Source: Acidobacteriota bacterium
Lineage (GTDB): Bacteria; Acidobacteriota; Thermoanaerobaculia; Gp7-AA8
DNA: 12,601 nt
Reading direction: 5' to 3'
NCBI GenBank assembly: GCA_003222375.1
Contig: QHVX01000031.1
Coordinates: 11,284 to 23,884, forward strand
The notes under the pieces were generated by a model. It worked only from the letters and a program-made list of their open reading frames with translations, did no database searches and was not told the DNA's origin. Every line of letters begins with the position of its first letter. Position 1 is the first letter of the stretch. The translations under genes and the position numbers were made by a program. Shown one piece after another: positions 6,463-12,601 of this stretch.

Positions 6463-7249
6463 TCATGCCGCGATATTTGTAGAGTGCCGCGATGTCGTGC
6501 GCCACGGTCCAGCGGATGAAATATTCGCCGGTTCCGGTACACGAGACCGCCACGGATTCATTTTCGGCGTAAGTTCCCGCGCCGAGGATCGGTGAATCGC
6601 CGATGCGGCCATATTTCTTATTCGTCGTCCCTCCGGTCGACGTCCCGGCGGCGAGATTGCCCGCTTGATCGAGTGCAACGGCTCCCACTGTCCCTTTGTG
6701 GCTGGAAGCCGCATTTTCTTTCATGAGCTCGCGCTGCAGGTCTTTCCATCGGCGTTCGGTCCAGAAATACGACGGATCGACGATCTCGAGTCCCACCTGC
6801 GTGGCGAAGAGATCGGCGCCGCGGCCCGACATCATCACGTGCGGCGACTTTTCCATCACGGCGCGGGCCGCGGAGATCGGATTCTTGACGATCGTGACGC
6901 CGGCGACCGTACCGGCGCGCTTCGTTTTGCCGTCCATGATCGCGGCGTCGAGCTCGTTGCGACCGTCATGCGTGAAGACCGCGCCTTTACCGGCGTTGAA
7001 GAGCGGCGAGTCTTCGAGAATGCGGATGCTCGTCTCGACAGCATCGAGACTCGTGCCGCCCTTGGCGAGGATGGCGTGACCGGCGCGCAAAGCCTCCTCC
7101 AGCTTCTCGCGGTATTGTTTCTCCATGTCGGGCGTCAAGTTCTGGCGGGTGATCGTTCCGGCTCCGCCGTGCATGACGAACATGATTTTTGGCGCTTGCG
7201 CGAGGGCGATGATGGGGATGAATGCGACGAGGGCAATAGCTCGTTTCAT
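6356..7249 (-). CDS. Exported isoaspartyl peptidase/L-asparaginase (Ntn-hydrolase, T2), frameshifted near the C-terminus
   Basis: The present frame gives 297 residues. Residues 1-18 are a signal peptide (RAIALVAFIPIIALAQA), so the enzyme is periplasmic. The alpha part contains MHGGAG (26-31) and NAGKGAVFTHDG (85-96). The autocleavage site is before Thr187 in KGTVGAVALD, which becomes the N-terminal nucleophile. Substrate-binding residues are Arg215 and Asp218 (GRIGDSP) and the loop CTGTGE (237-242). The family hydrolyses isoaspartyl dipeptides and asparagine; glycosylasparaginases share the fold, but the TSTGGTTNK segment resembles the IaaA/plant type. From residue 262 on, the frame is wrong (DHPRREGQ onward), and the conserved end is found in another frame (6462-6349). 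About 20 residues normally present after YRGMS are missing. The start ATG overlaps the divergent metallopeptidase start. No Shine-Dalgarno is seen. Confidence 0.88.
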   Translation of the reverse strand: MKRAIALVAFIPIIALAQAPKIMFVMHGGAGTITRQNLTPDMEKQYREKLEEALRAGHAILAKGGTSLDAVETSIRILEDSPLFNAGKGAVFTHDGRNELDAAIMDGKTKRAGTVAGVTIVKNPISAARAVMEKSPHVMMSGRGADLFATQVGLEIVDPSYFWTERRWKDLQRELMKENAASSHKGTVGAVALDQAGNLAAGTSTGGTTNKKYGRIGDSPILGAGTYAENESVAVSCTGTGEYFIRWTVAHDIAALYKYRGMSDHPRREGQLRDAVQYARDVSGVGRGGWRAARADL

Positions 7250-9863
7250 GGTCGCGCATTCTAAAAGCAGAAGGCAGAGGGCAGAAGGCAGAAGTTGGTA
7301 TTACGTTTTACCTTCTGCTTTCTGCCTTCTGCTTTCTGCCTCCGTCTATGCGCAGGGCCCCGCTGCCGATTGGCGCACCATCACGACACCGCACTTTCGT
7401 ATCCACTATCCGGCGGAGTACGAAGGGTGGGCGAGGCGGGCGGCGGCGCGCATCGAGTCGGTCCGCGAGGCGGTCGTCCGCGAAGTCGGATTCTCGCCGA
7501 AGCAGACCACCGACGTCGTCATCGGGAATCCGATCGCGGAGTCGAACGGCGTCACGCTCCCGTTCCTCGATCATCCGCGCATCGTTCTGTTCACCGACGC
7601 GCCGAAGCCGGAAAGTCAGATCGGCGAGTTCGGCGAGTGGATCGATCTCCTGATGACGCACGAGATGACGCATCTCGTGCATCTGTTGCGGCCTTCGCGA
7701 AATCCCTTCCAGCGTTTTGTGTCGAATCTCGTTTCTCTGAATCCGATCACGCTTTCCGCCCCGCGCTGGGTGCTGGAGGGATACGCGACCGTCGAGGAGG
7801 GGCGCATCACGGGCTGGGGCCGGCCTAACAGTTCGCTGCGCGCGGCGATTCTGCGGCAATGGGCGCTGAGTGGACGCCTTCCGACTTATGCGCAGCTCAA
7901 CTCCGATCGCAGTTTCGCGGGAATGGCGATGGCATACATCACCGGCTCCGCCTTTCTCGAATGGCTCGAGCAGCGCAGCGGCGAAGATTCGCTGCGCAAA
8001 CTGTGGGCGCGCATGACCGCGCGTCAGCGGCGCAACTTCAATCAGGCCTTCGAAGGCGTGTTCGGAGACTCGCCCGACCGGCTCTACGGAAAATTCACAG
8101 CCGAACTGACCGAGCGCGCGTCGACGGTCGTGCATGCGGAGAAGCTGCGCGAAGGAGACCTGTGGCTGGAGACGTCGCGCGGAACGGGCGATCCAGCGGT
8201 CTCGCCGGACGGAAGACAGCTTGCGCTCGTGCAGCGCGATGCGCGAGGTGAAGCGAAGCTGGTGATCTATTCAACCGGTCCGAACCCCGAAGAGGAAAAG
8301 TTGAGGGAGCGGATCGAGAAGATGCTGAAGCGCGATCCGCAGGACGTCGCGCCGGTCCGCACCAGGCCGCTTCCGCGCAAGCCGCTGCACACGCTCACGC
8401 CGAGGGATGGGGGCGACATCGAGTCTCCGCGGTGGACGCACGACGGAAAGTCGATCCTCTACACCCACAAGCAGCCCGACCGCGAGGGCTTTCTGCATCA
8501 CGATCTTTTCTTGTGGACGCCGCAGTCCCATATGAAGCGGCGCGTGACGCATCTCGCCGATGTCGAGGATGCCGATCCGCTGCCGGACGGCCGCACCGCG
8601 ATCGCTGTTAGAAATCATGATGGATTATCACAACTAATTATCGTTGATATTTTCACGGGTGCCATCAAGCCGTACAACGCGGCGTCGCTCGATCGGATTT
8701 ACTCGCATCCGCGCGGGTCTGCCGATGGCCACATCGCTTACGCCGAGCACGACGCATCGGGCTGGCATGTCGGAAAGATCAAAGGTGCGTTTTCGCCCGA
8801 GTGGAGCGGCGACAAACTCTACGCGTCGGTTGCGTCAGGCGGGTTCATCGACATTGCTCGGATCGACGACGGCATCGGATATATGACTCGCATGTCCGGC
8901 GCGGCGATCGATCCCGCGCCGTCGCCCGACGGGTCGCTCTACTTCATGGCGCTCGAGCGCGACGGCTTCGTCGTGCGTCACCTCACGATCGTCGAGCCGG
9001 TTCTCAGCCGGCGGCCGGCATTCGAGACGCGGCTCGCACCGGCGATTCCTCCCGTCACGGCAGCGGCGGTGACGTTTCACGATGCGCCGGTTGCCTCGCC
9101 GAAGCCATATCGATTCGGCCGGCAGGAGCTCTCCACCATGTTCGGCGGCTCGTGGACCGCATACGATCGCAATCAGGAGTTCGGCGTTCGTATCGGCGAT
9201 GTCGTCGGCCGCGTCGATGCGTTCGCCATCGCATCATCCGACGGCGGAGCGCTCGCCGCTACCTGGCGCGGATGGCCGGTCGCGGTGACGGCGCACGGCG
9301 TGCGCCATGGGCTCGAGCTGCGAGGCGACTACGAGGTCCACGGCCCGCTCACCGCTCGGCGGCCGATCGTCGCGCGCGTTTGCCGACACCGCATTCAGCG
9401 TCCGGCAAAAAACGAGCGGCGCGTGGCTTCGCATCGCCGCCGATTCGAAGGATCACGCCCGCGCCAGCGTGCGTGTCGCCGCGCGCCTCGGCGGTCTTCG
9501 GATCGGCGTCGCCGGCGAAGCAGCGCGAAGAGTGACAGTCGGCGGTGTGGCGTCGTCGATTACGCCCGACGCTCTTCTGATCGAGCGCGTTCTCGATCCC
9601 GCTCTGCCGCACGAATTCGCACACATCGAACGCTATCGCGGATTGCGAGCAGAGCTGACGGCATCGGGACTGACGGCGTTCTGGCAACGACACGGCGCGG
9701 GTCTTACCGTGCGCGGTATCGAAGTCACGTCGCGGACGCCGGCGATGCCGCTCATGCGCCTCCCGGCCCTCGATCTCACCGCCGGTGCGGCGCGGGTCAG
9801 CGGCCTGCGCGGAACAAAGGGATGGCTCTCGCTGCGCTGGCGGCCGTGACCATGATCACTTGA
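7248..9863 (+). CDS. Exported zinc metallopeptidase (Peptidase_MA-like) with WD40-like propeller, frameshifted
   Basis: Translation from ATG 7248 gives a basic N-region, then a hydrophobic core VLPSAFCLLLSASVYAQ (likely cut after VYA), encoded largely by the heptamer array at 7265-7341. Residues about 44-300 form a gluzincin-type peptidase: HEMTH (138-142) with Glu139 catalytic, and WVLEGYA with Glu177 as likely third zinc ligand. Residues about 310-620 contain propeller repeats of TolB/WD40-like type (VSPDGRQLALV, WTHDGKSILYT, LPDGRTAIAV, PSPDGSLYFMAL). A beta-rich C-terminal region follows. Near 9371-9378 the frame is lost: downstream in this frame is arginine-rich junk to TGA 9861-9863, while sensible beta-rich sequence continues in another frame to 9849. 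Restoring two bases would give 867 residues. No in-frame ATG, GTG or TTG lies between 7248 and the peptidase domain. The start overlaps the divergent peptidase start. Confidence 0.82.
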   Translation: MVAHSKSRRQRAEGRSWYYVLPSAFCLLLSASVYAQGPAADWRTITTPHFRIHYPAEYEGWARRAAARIESVREAVVREVGFSPKQTTDVVIGNPIAESNGVTLPFLDHPRIVLFTDAPKPESQIGEFGEWIDLLMTHEMTHLVHLLRPSRNPFQRFVSNLVSLNPITLSAPRWVLEGYATVEEGRITGWGRPNSSLRAAILRQWALSGRLPTYAQLNSDRSFAGMAMAYITGSAFLEWLEQRSGEDSLRKLWARMTARQRRNFNQAFEGVFGDSPDRLYGKFTAELTERASTVVHAEKLREGDLWLETSRGTGDPAVSPDGRQLALVQRDARGEAKLVIYSTGPNPEEEKLRERIEKMLKRDPQDVAPVRTRPLPRKPLHTLTPRDGGDIESPRWTHDGKSILYTHKQPDREGFLHHDLFLWTPQSHMKRRVTHLADVEDADPLPDGRTAIAVRNHDGLSQLIIVDIFTGAIKPYNAASLDRIYSHPRGSADGHIAYAEHDASGWHVGKIKGAFSPEWSGDKLYASVASGGFIDIARIDDGIGYMTRMSGAAIDPAPSPDGSLYFMALERDGFVVRHLTIVEPVLSRRPAFETRLAPAIPPVTAAAVTFHDAPVASPKPYRFGRQELSTMFGGSWTAYDRNQEFGVRIGDVVGRVDAFAIASSDGGALAATWRGWPVAVTAHGVRHGLELRGDYEVHGPLTARRPIVARVCRHRIQRPAKNERRVASHRRRFEGSRPRQRACRRAPRRSSDRRRRRSSAKSDSRRCGVVDYARRSSDRARSRSRSAARIRTHRTLSRIASRADGIGTDGVLATTRRGSYRARYRSHVADAGDAAHAPPGPRSHRRCGAGQRPARNKGMALAALAAVTMIT
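7265..7341. repeat. Inverted heptamer array, 4+4 units
   Basis: The left half is AAGCAGA, AGGCAGA, GGGCAGA, AGGCAGA (7265-7292). The AT-richer spacer is 21 bases (7293-7313). The right half is TCTGCTT, TCTGCCT, TCTGCTT, TCTGCCT (7314-7341). The halves are inverted, so a long imperfect stem can form; the spacer itself contains the imperfect palindrome GGTATTACGTTTTACC. The array begins 15 bases upstream of the isoaspartyl peptidase start on one side and lies inside the metallopeptidase signal-peptide region on the other. Any promoter close to the peptidase start must lie in or near it; no convincing -35/-10 pair is visible. Confidence 0.9.
9379..9849 (+). pseudogene. C-terminal part of the metallopeptidase in a shifted frame
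   Basis: In this frame the sequence reads AFADTAFSVRQKTSGAWLRI and continues through LIERVLDPALPHEFAHIERY and ends KGWLSLRWRP with TGA at 9847-9849. The composition (alternating hydrophobic and polar residues, few runs of arginine) is like the protein upstream of the break, unlike the arginine-rich reading of the other frame. Alternating strands up to the C-terminus could be an outer-membrane barrel or a secreted beta domain; I cannot decide which. The break coincides with CGCGCGCG at 9371-9378, where loss of one GC step would produce exactly this frame change. Confidence 0.75.
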
Positions 9864-9888
9864 CGGCAAGCGTGGGAGCCAATATTTT
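9860..9888 (+). promoter_or_regulatory. Sigma-70-like promoter of the Ig-like protein gene
   Basis: TTGACG (9860-9865) and TATTTT (9883-9888) are separated by 17 bases, in a locally AT-rich patch of a GC-rich region, 40 bases before the ATG at 9928. The -35 matches 5 of 6 and the -10 matches 4 of 6 of the consensus. It is placed between the end of the metallopeptidase and the next gene, suggesting an independent transcript. Confidence 0.6.
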
Positions 9889-9910
9889 TATAGGCCCTAC
9901 TACTTCGGCA

Positions 9911-9919
9911 AAAGGTGAG
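9911..9919 (+). promoter_or_regulatory. Shine-Dalgarno of the Ig-like protein gene
   Basis: AAAGGTGAG lies 8 bases before ATG 9928 and is close to the anti-Shine-Dalgarno complement. It fixes the start. Confidence 0.75.
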
Positions 9920-9927
9920 CTCACAAA

Positions 9928-12601
9928 ATGATTGTCCGGCGCGCAGTTTTTGCTGTGCTGTTGCTGCTTGTCACTAGTGCGGTATTCGGAAGCATCGGAG
10001 GAACTTGGAGCGGAATGATCTCGGGCGTCTGCGCCCCCGATTCACCGATCCAACCGCGGTCGAAGCCCTTTTCAGTCAATCTCGGTTTGATCGAGTCAGG
10101 GAACGTGGTGGCCGGCAGTCTCGAAGTCACCGGTCCGAGTGATCCCTGCACCAGCGCGCCATCTCCGACGGAAACCATCGTCATTCAATTGAGCGCCACG
10201 ACATCGGGATCCACTCTGACTGGAACGACTGTTCTGGAAGCGGGCAAAGTGGGCCGGTTCAGCGCCACCGTAAACGGAAGTTCCATGGACGTCACGATCA
10301 CCAGGGGTGATGGCGAGAATCTCAGTGGAACTCTCACTCAGGTCAGCACGCAGACGCCTGCGACAGGATTCAGCGGCACGTACGCCGGCACATACAACAG
10401 CACCGTCAACGCGCAGTCGACGAATCCGGCGCATCCCGGCTGTGTGAATCTAACCGGTTCAGTGACGTCCTCCGGCCCGTTCACCGCCACGATTGCTCAG
10501 ATCGGGAATGTCGCTACGGCCGTTGGCTCGCTCACTGGCAGGAAAACCTATCTCGACGACGGTCGCGGCCACTGCACGATCGGGACGGAGGACGATGAGG
10601 GTTCGTTTTCCGGAACGATTACCGGAAACGTCTTCACGGCGCCGAATTTTCGCGAGGGGACGAATGAGGTCAACGGGTCGGTCACGGTTACTCTCAGTGG
10701 CAACACACTCTCCGGTTCGTTGATTACAGACCGCGAACAGACGACCTTTACCGGCACGCGCACGACAGCCACGCCACCCGCATTTCCGCCCGCCCTCATC
10801 AACACGTTCAGCGTTGACCCGTCCACCATCAATGCAGGCGATTCGACGAAACTCTCGTGGTCGACGCTCAACACGAGTGGTGTGACGATTGACAACGGCA
10901 GCGGCGCGCGGAGTCCTAGCGGGAGCATCAGCGTTTCTCCGAAGCAGACGACCACCTACACCCTCACCGCAACAGGTCCAGCCAGCACGGCGAGGGCTTC
11001 CGCAACTGTCACAGTGGTTGGCGCCGGCCCGCGCATCGTCGTCAGTACGTTTCCGAGCGGCATGGTCCAGGCGACCGGAACCGCGGGGGCTACCGACAGT
11101 ATCTCCGTGTCGAACGTTGGGACCGCGGCCGCGGATGTGACGCTCACTCAGAACGGAACTTTCTTCACGATTGCACCGACATCGTTCACGATCCCGGCGG
11201 GCGGAAGTCAGGTCGTCACGATCACAGCAAAGTCGCAGCAAGCCGGCTCGTACGACGGTTCGATCAACGTATCGAACAGCATTGACGTTCCCGTCCACCT
11301 GCTCGTCGCTGCGCCACCGACTGCGCCTGTCATTCCGCAAGCGATTCCTCGGAGCGACGTTTCTGCGCCCGCTGGTCAGAATCCGACCGGCACGATCTCC
11401 GTCACGAACAATGGCACCGGAACGCTGCAGGGCATCGCGGTCTCCGATGTTCCGTGGATCATTCCGCAATCGGGCCTGATCACCATCGGTCCGGGACAGA
11501 CGACGCAAATCGGTTTCACAGTCGACCGCTCCCAGCGTCCCGACACCGCTTCGCTCGTCGGTGCTCTCTCCGGAAGAATCACACTCGTCTACCTGACAAG
11601 CGCGTCGGGGAAGACCGCGCTTGGCGCGACTCCGACCGGCAGCGTGTCGGTCACGATTGTTGATGTGGTGAAGCCCAATGTCGCATCGGGAACGCCTTCG
11701 GCGCTGAATCCCGGCGAGCTGGCCTACTTCATCGACGCGCTGCGCACGAACAGTCGCTTCAACGGCGATCTCATGCTGTCGAGCAAAAACGGCGTACCGG
11801 ATCTGAGACTGTTTCTCGCGGCGCAGGGGCAACAGCAGATCGGGAATCTGCCGGCGATTCCATCGAATGTCGGTATCGCATTTCCGGCCGTCATCAAGAA
11901 CGTCTTCGGCCTGACAGGACTCGGCGGATCGCTGCAAGTCCGCAGCAGCGACAATCTGAACGTGGCGTTGAGCGCGGTGGTGTCGACCAACGTTTCGACG
12001 GCCGCCATCTCGTCGATCACGGCATTGCCGATTCTGCGTTCGGATCGCAGCATCGGCGCCGGCGAACGCCTGGTGTTCACCGGCGCCGACAATTCGACGA
12101 CTGACGCGACCAGTACTTCGATTTTCATCCAGGAGGTCACGGGCAATGCCGGCCACGTGTCGTTCGAATACCGTGATCTCAATGGCAACGTCGTTGGAAC
12201 CGATGGTACTGCCATCGGTCCGTTTGCTTTCGTTACCGGAGATGTGCCGGCCGCTGCGCGGTCGATCATCCTGACGAACGACAGCAGCGGATCGGCGCGG
12301 GTGACCGGTTTCGCCAGCGTCATCGCTGACGGCAGCGGCGACAGTTGGATTCTCCTCGATTCTCGCCAATTCGGCGCCGCGTCCGGATCGCTGATCATAC
12401 CGATGTTCGCGGCGGGATCTCAGACGGACGTGTATATCGCGAATCCATCGAACGCCGCGGCGAACGTGACGGTCGATGTTGGATCGGGGAATCGCCGTCA
12501 CTCGGTTCGTATTTCCGGCGGCGGTCAAGCCACTCCGCAGTCGGTGACGATCGGTCCGATGAGCACATCGCGAATGACGCTCTCTCCGACGAACGGATAC
12601 G
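9928..12601 (+). CDS. Secreted multi-domain Ig-like protein, C-terminus beyond the window
   Basis: The frame is open for 891 codons to the right edge. Residues 1-21 are a signal peptide (RRAVFAVLLLLVTSAVFG). Two related beta modules follow: one from about 22 (GGTWSGMISG) and one from 148 (FSGTYAGTYNST), each with many GT/GS-rich strands. Residues 291-365 form an Ig/PKD-like module (VDPSTINAGDSTKLSWST, then SVSPKQTTTYTLTATG). Residues about 369-461 resemble choice-of-anchor/ASH-type modules (DSISVSNVGTAAADVTL, then FTIPAGGSQVVTITAKS). A similar module follows at about 475-580 (GTISVTNNGTGTLQGIAVSD). From about 590 a second region begins LNPGELAYFIDALRTNSRF and repeats short beta units to the edge. 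Composition is rich in Thr, Ser, Gly and Asn and has few cysteines, typical of surface or extracellular proteins. Adhesion or matrix binding is plausible but not shown. It has its own promoter and ribosome-binding site. Confidence 0.88.
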   Translation, partial: MIVRRAVFAVLLLLVTSAVFGSIGGTWSGMISGVCAPDSPIQPRSKPFSVNLGLIESGNVVAGSLEVTGPSDPCTSAPSPTETIVIQLSATTSGSTLTGTTVLEAGKVGRFSATVNGSSMDVTITRGDGENLSGTLTQVSTQTPATGFSGTYAGTYNSTVNAQSTNPAHPGCVNLTGSVTSSGPFTATIAQIGNVATAVGSLTGRKTYLDDGRGHCTIGTEDDEGSFSGTITGNVFTAPNFREGTNEVNGSVTVTLSGNTLSGSLITDREQTTFTGTRTTATPPAFPPALINTFSVDPSTINAGDSTKLSWSTLNTSGVTIDNGSGARSPSGSISVSPKQTTTYTLTATGPASTARASATVTVVGAGPRIVVSTFPSGMVQATGTAGATDSISVSNVGTAAADVTLTQNGTFFTIAPTSFTIPAGGSQVVTITAKSQQAGSYDGSINVSNSIDVPVHLLVAAPPTAPVIPQAIPRSDVSAPAGQNPTGTISVTNNGTGTLQGIAVSDVPWIIPQSGLITIGPGQTTQIGFTVDRSQRPDTASLVGALSGRITLVYLTSASGKTALGATPTGSVSVTIVDVVKPNVASGTPSALNPGELAYFIDALRTNSRFNGDLMLSSKNGVPDLRLFLAAQGQQQIGNLPAIPSNVGIAFPAVIKNVFGLTGLGGSLQVRSSDNLNVALSAVVSTNVSTAAISSITALPILRSDRSIGAGERLVFTGADNSTTDATSTSIFIQEVTGNAGHVSFEYRDLNGNVVGTDGTAIGPFAFVTGDVPAAARSIILTNDSSGSARVTGFASVIADGSGDSWILLDSRQFGAASGSLIIPMFAAGSQTDVYIANPSNAAANVTVDVGSGNRRHSVRISGGGQATPQSVTIGPMSTSRMTLSPTNGY

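Noticed and set aside
7265..7341. CRISPR-like or IS terminal repeat
   Set aside because: The units are 7 bases with no unique spacers, and there is no transposase or target duplication nearby.
9379..9863. C-terminal reading of the metallopeptidase main frame (arginine-rich) as real protein
   Set aside because: Composition changes abruptly at a CG run, and coherent beta-rich sequence continues in another frame; treated as a frameshift product.
10459..12528. A 689-codon open frame on the minus strand opposite the Ig-like protein
   Set aside because: It is arginine- and aspartate-rich with no domain, start signal or homology pattern. The plus strand has signal peptide, ribosome-binding site, promoter and coherent modules. 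It is a codon-bias shadow.

Overview
The window looks like a GC-rich, diderm, environmental bacterium. I lean to Acidobacteriota or a related lineage. The reasons are the mix of exported DUF2911, PIG-L/NEW3 and Peptidase_MA/propeller proteins, a secreted Ig-like protein ending off the contig, and the dispersed 'GTCATCCTGAGCG…GCGAAGGATCTC' palindrome. This placement comes from family content only; there is no rRNA or marker gene here.

Layout. (1) 1-205, minus: N-terminus of a D-Ala-D-Ala ligase-like protein, cut by the window edge. (2) 223-1674, plus: nicotinamidase pncA with a damaged 3' end, then a secreted DUF2911 protein. (3) 1665-1738: a dispersed palindrome that holds both stop regions of two convergent genes. 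(4) 7249 down to 1697, minus: a compact five-gene run. In transcription order it is exported isoaspartyl peptidase/asparaginase (damaged C-terminus), zinc-ribbon membrane protein, exported PIG-L deacetylase with NEW3-like and GATase-like modules, a 54-residue single-pass membrane protein, and a sodium:solute symporter. The last two junctions are ATGA overlaps. The first would have been a 1-base TAGTG overlap before the peptidase gene was damaged. (5) 7248-9863, plus: an exported zinc metallopeptidase with a WD40-like propeller, diverging from the run with overlapping start codons and carrying a frameshift near 9371. (6) 9860-9888 promoter, then 9928 to the right edge: a secreted multi-domain Ig-like protein, incomplete. 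There is no gene-free stretch over 300 bases.

The minus-strand run suggests an envelope salvage module: periplasmic hydrolysis of isoaspartyl/asparagine amides, de-N-acetylation of an amino-sugar-like substrate, and Na+-driven import. The substrate is unknown and the linkage is inferred from gene order.

The most unusual signal is a pair of heptamer repeat loci with the same design: four 7-base units, a 17-21 base spacer, and four inverted 7-base units (3450-3522 and 7265-7341). Both lie inside the 5' end of a gene. One makes up most of the N-terminus of the small membrane protein; the other encodes what appears to be the signal-peptide core of the metallopeptidase. A third, degenerate heptamer tract (6037-6064) supplies a stop codon. 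Separately, three genes show lesions (pncA, isoaspartyl peptidase, metallopeptidase) in which conserved C-terminal sequence resumes in another frame. These are either real decay or assembly/consensus errors.
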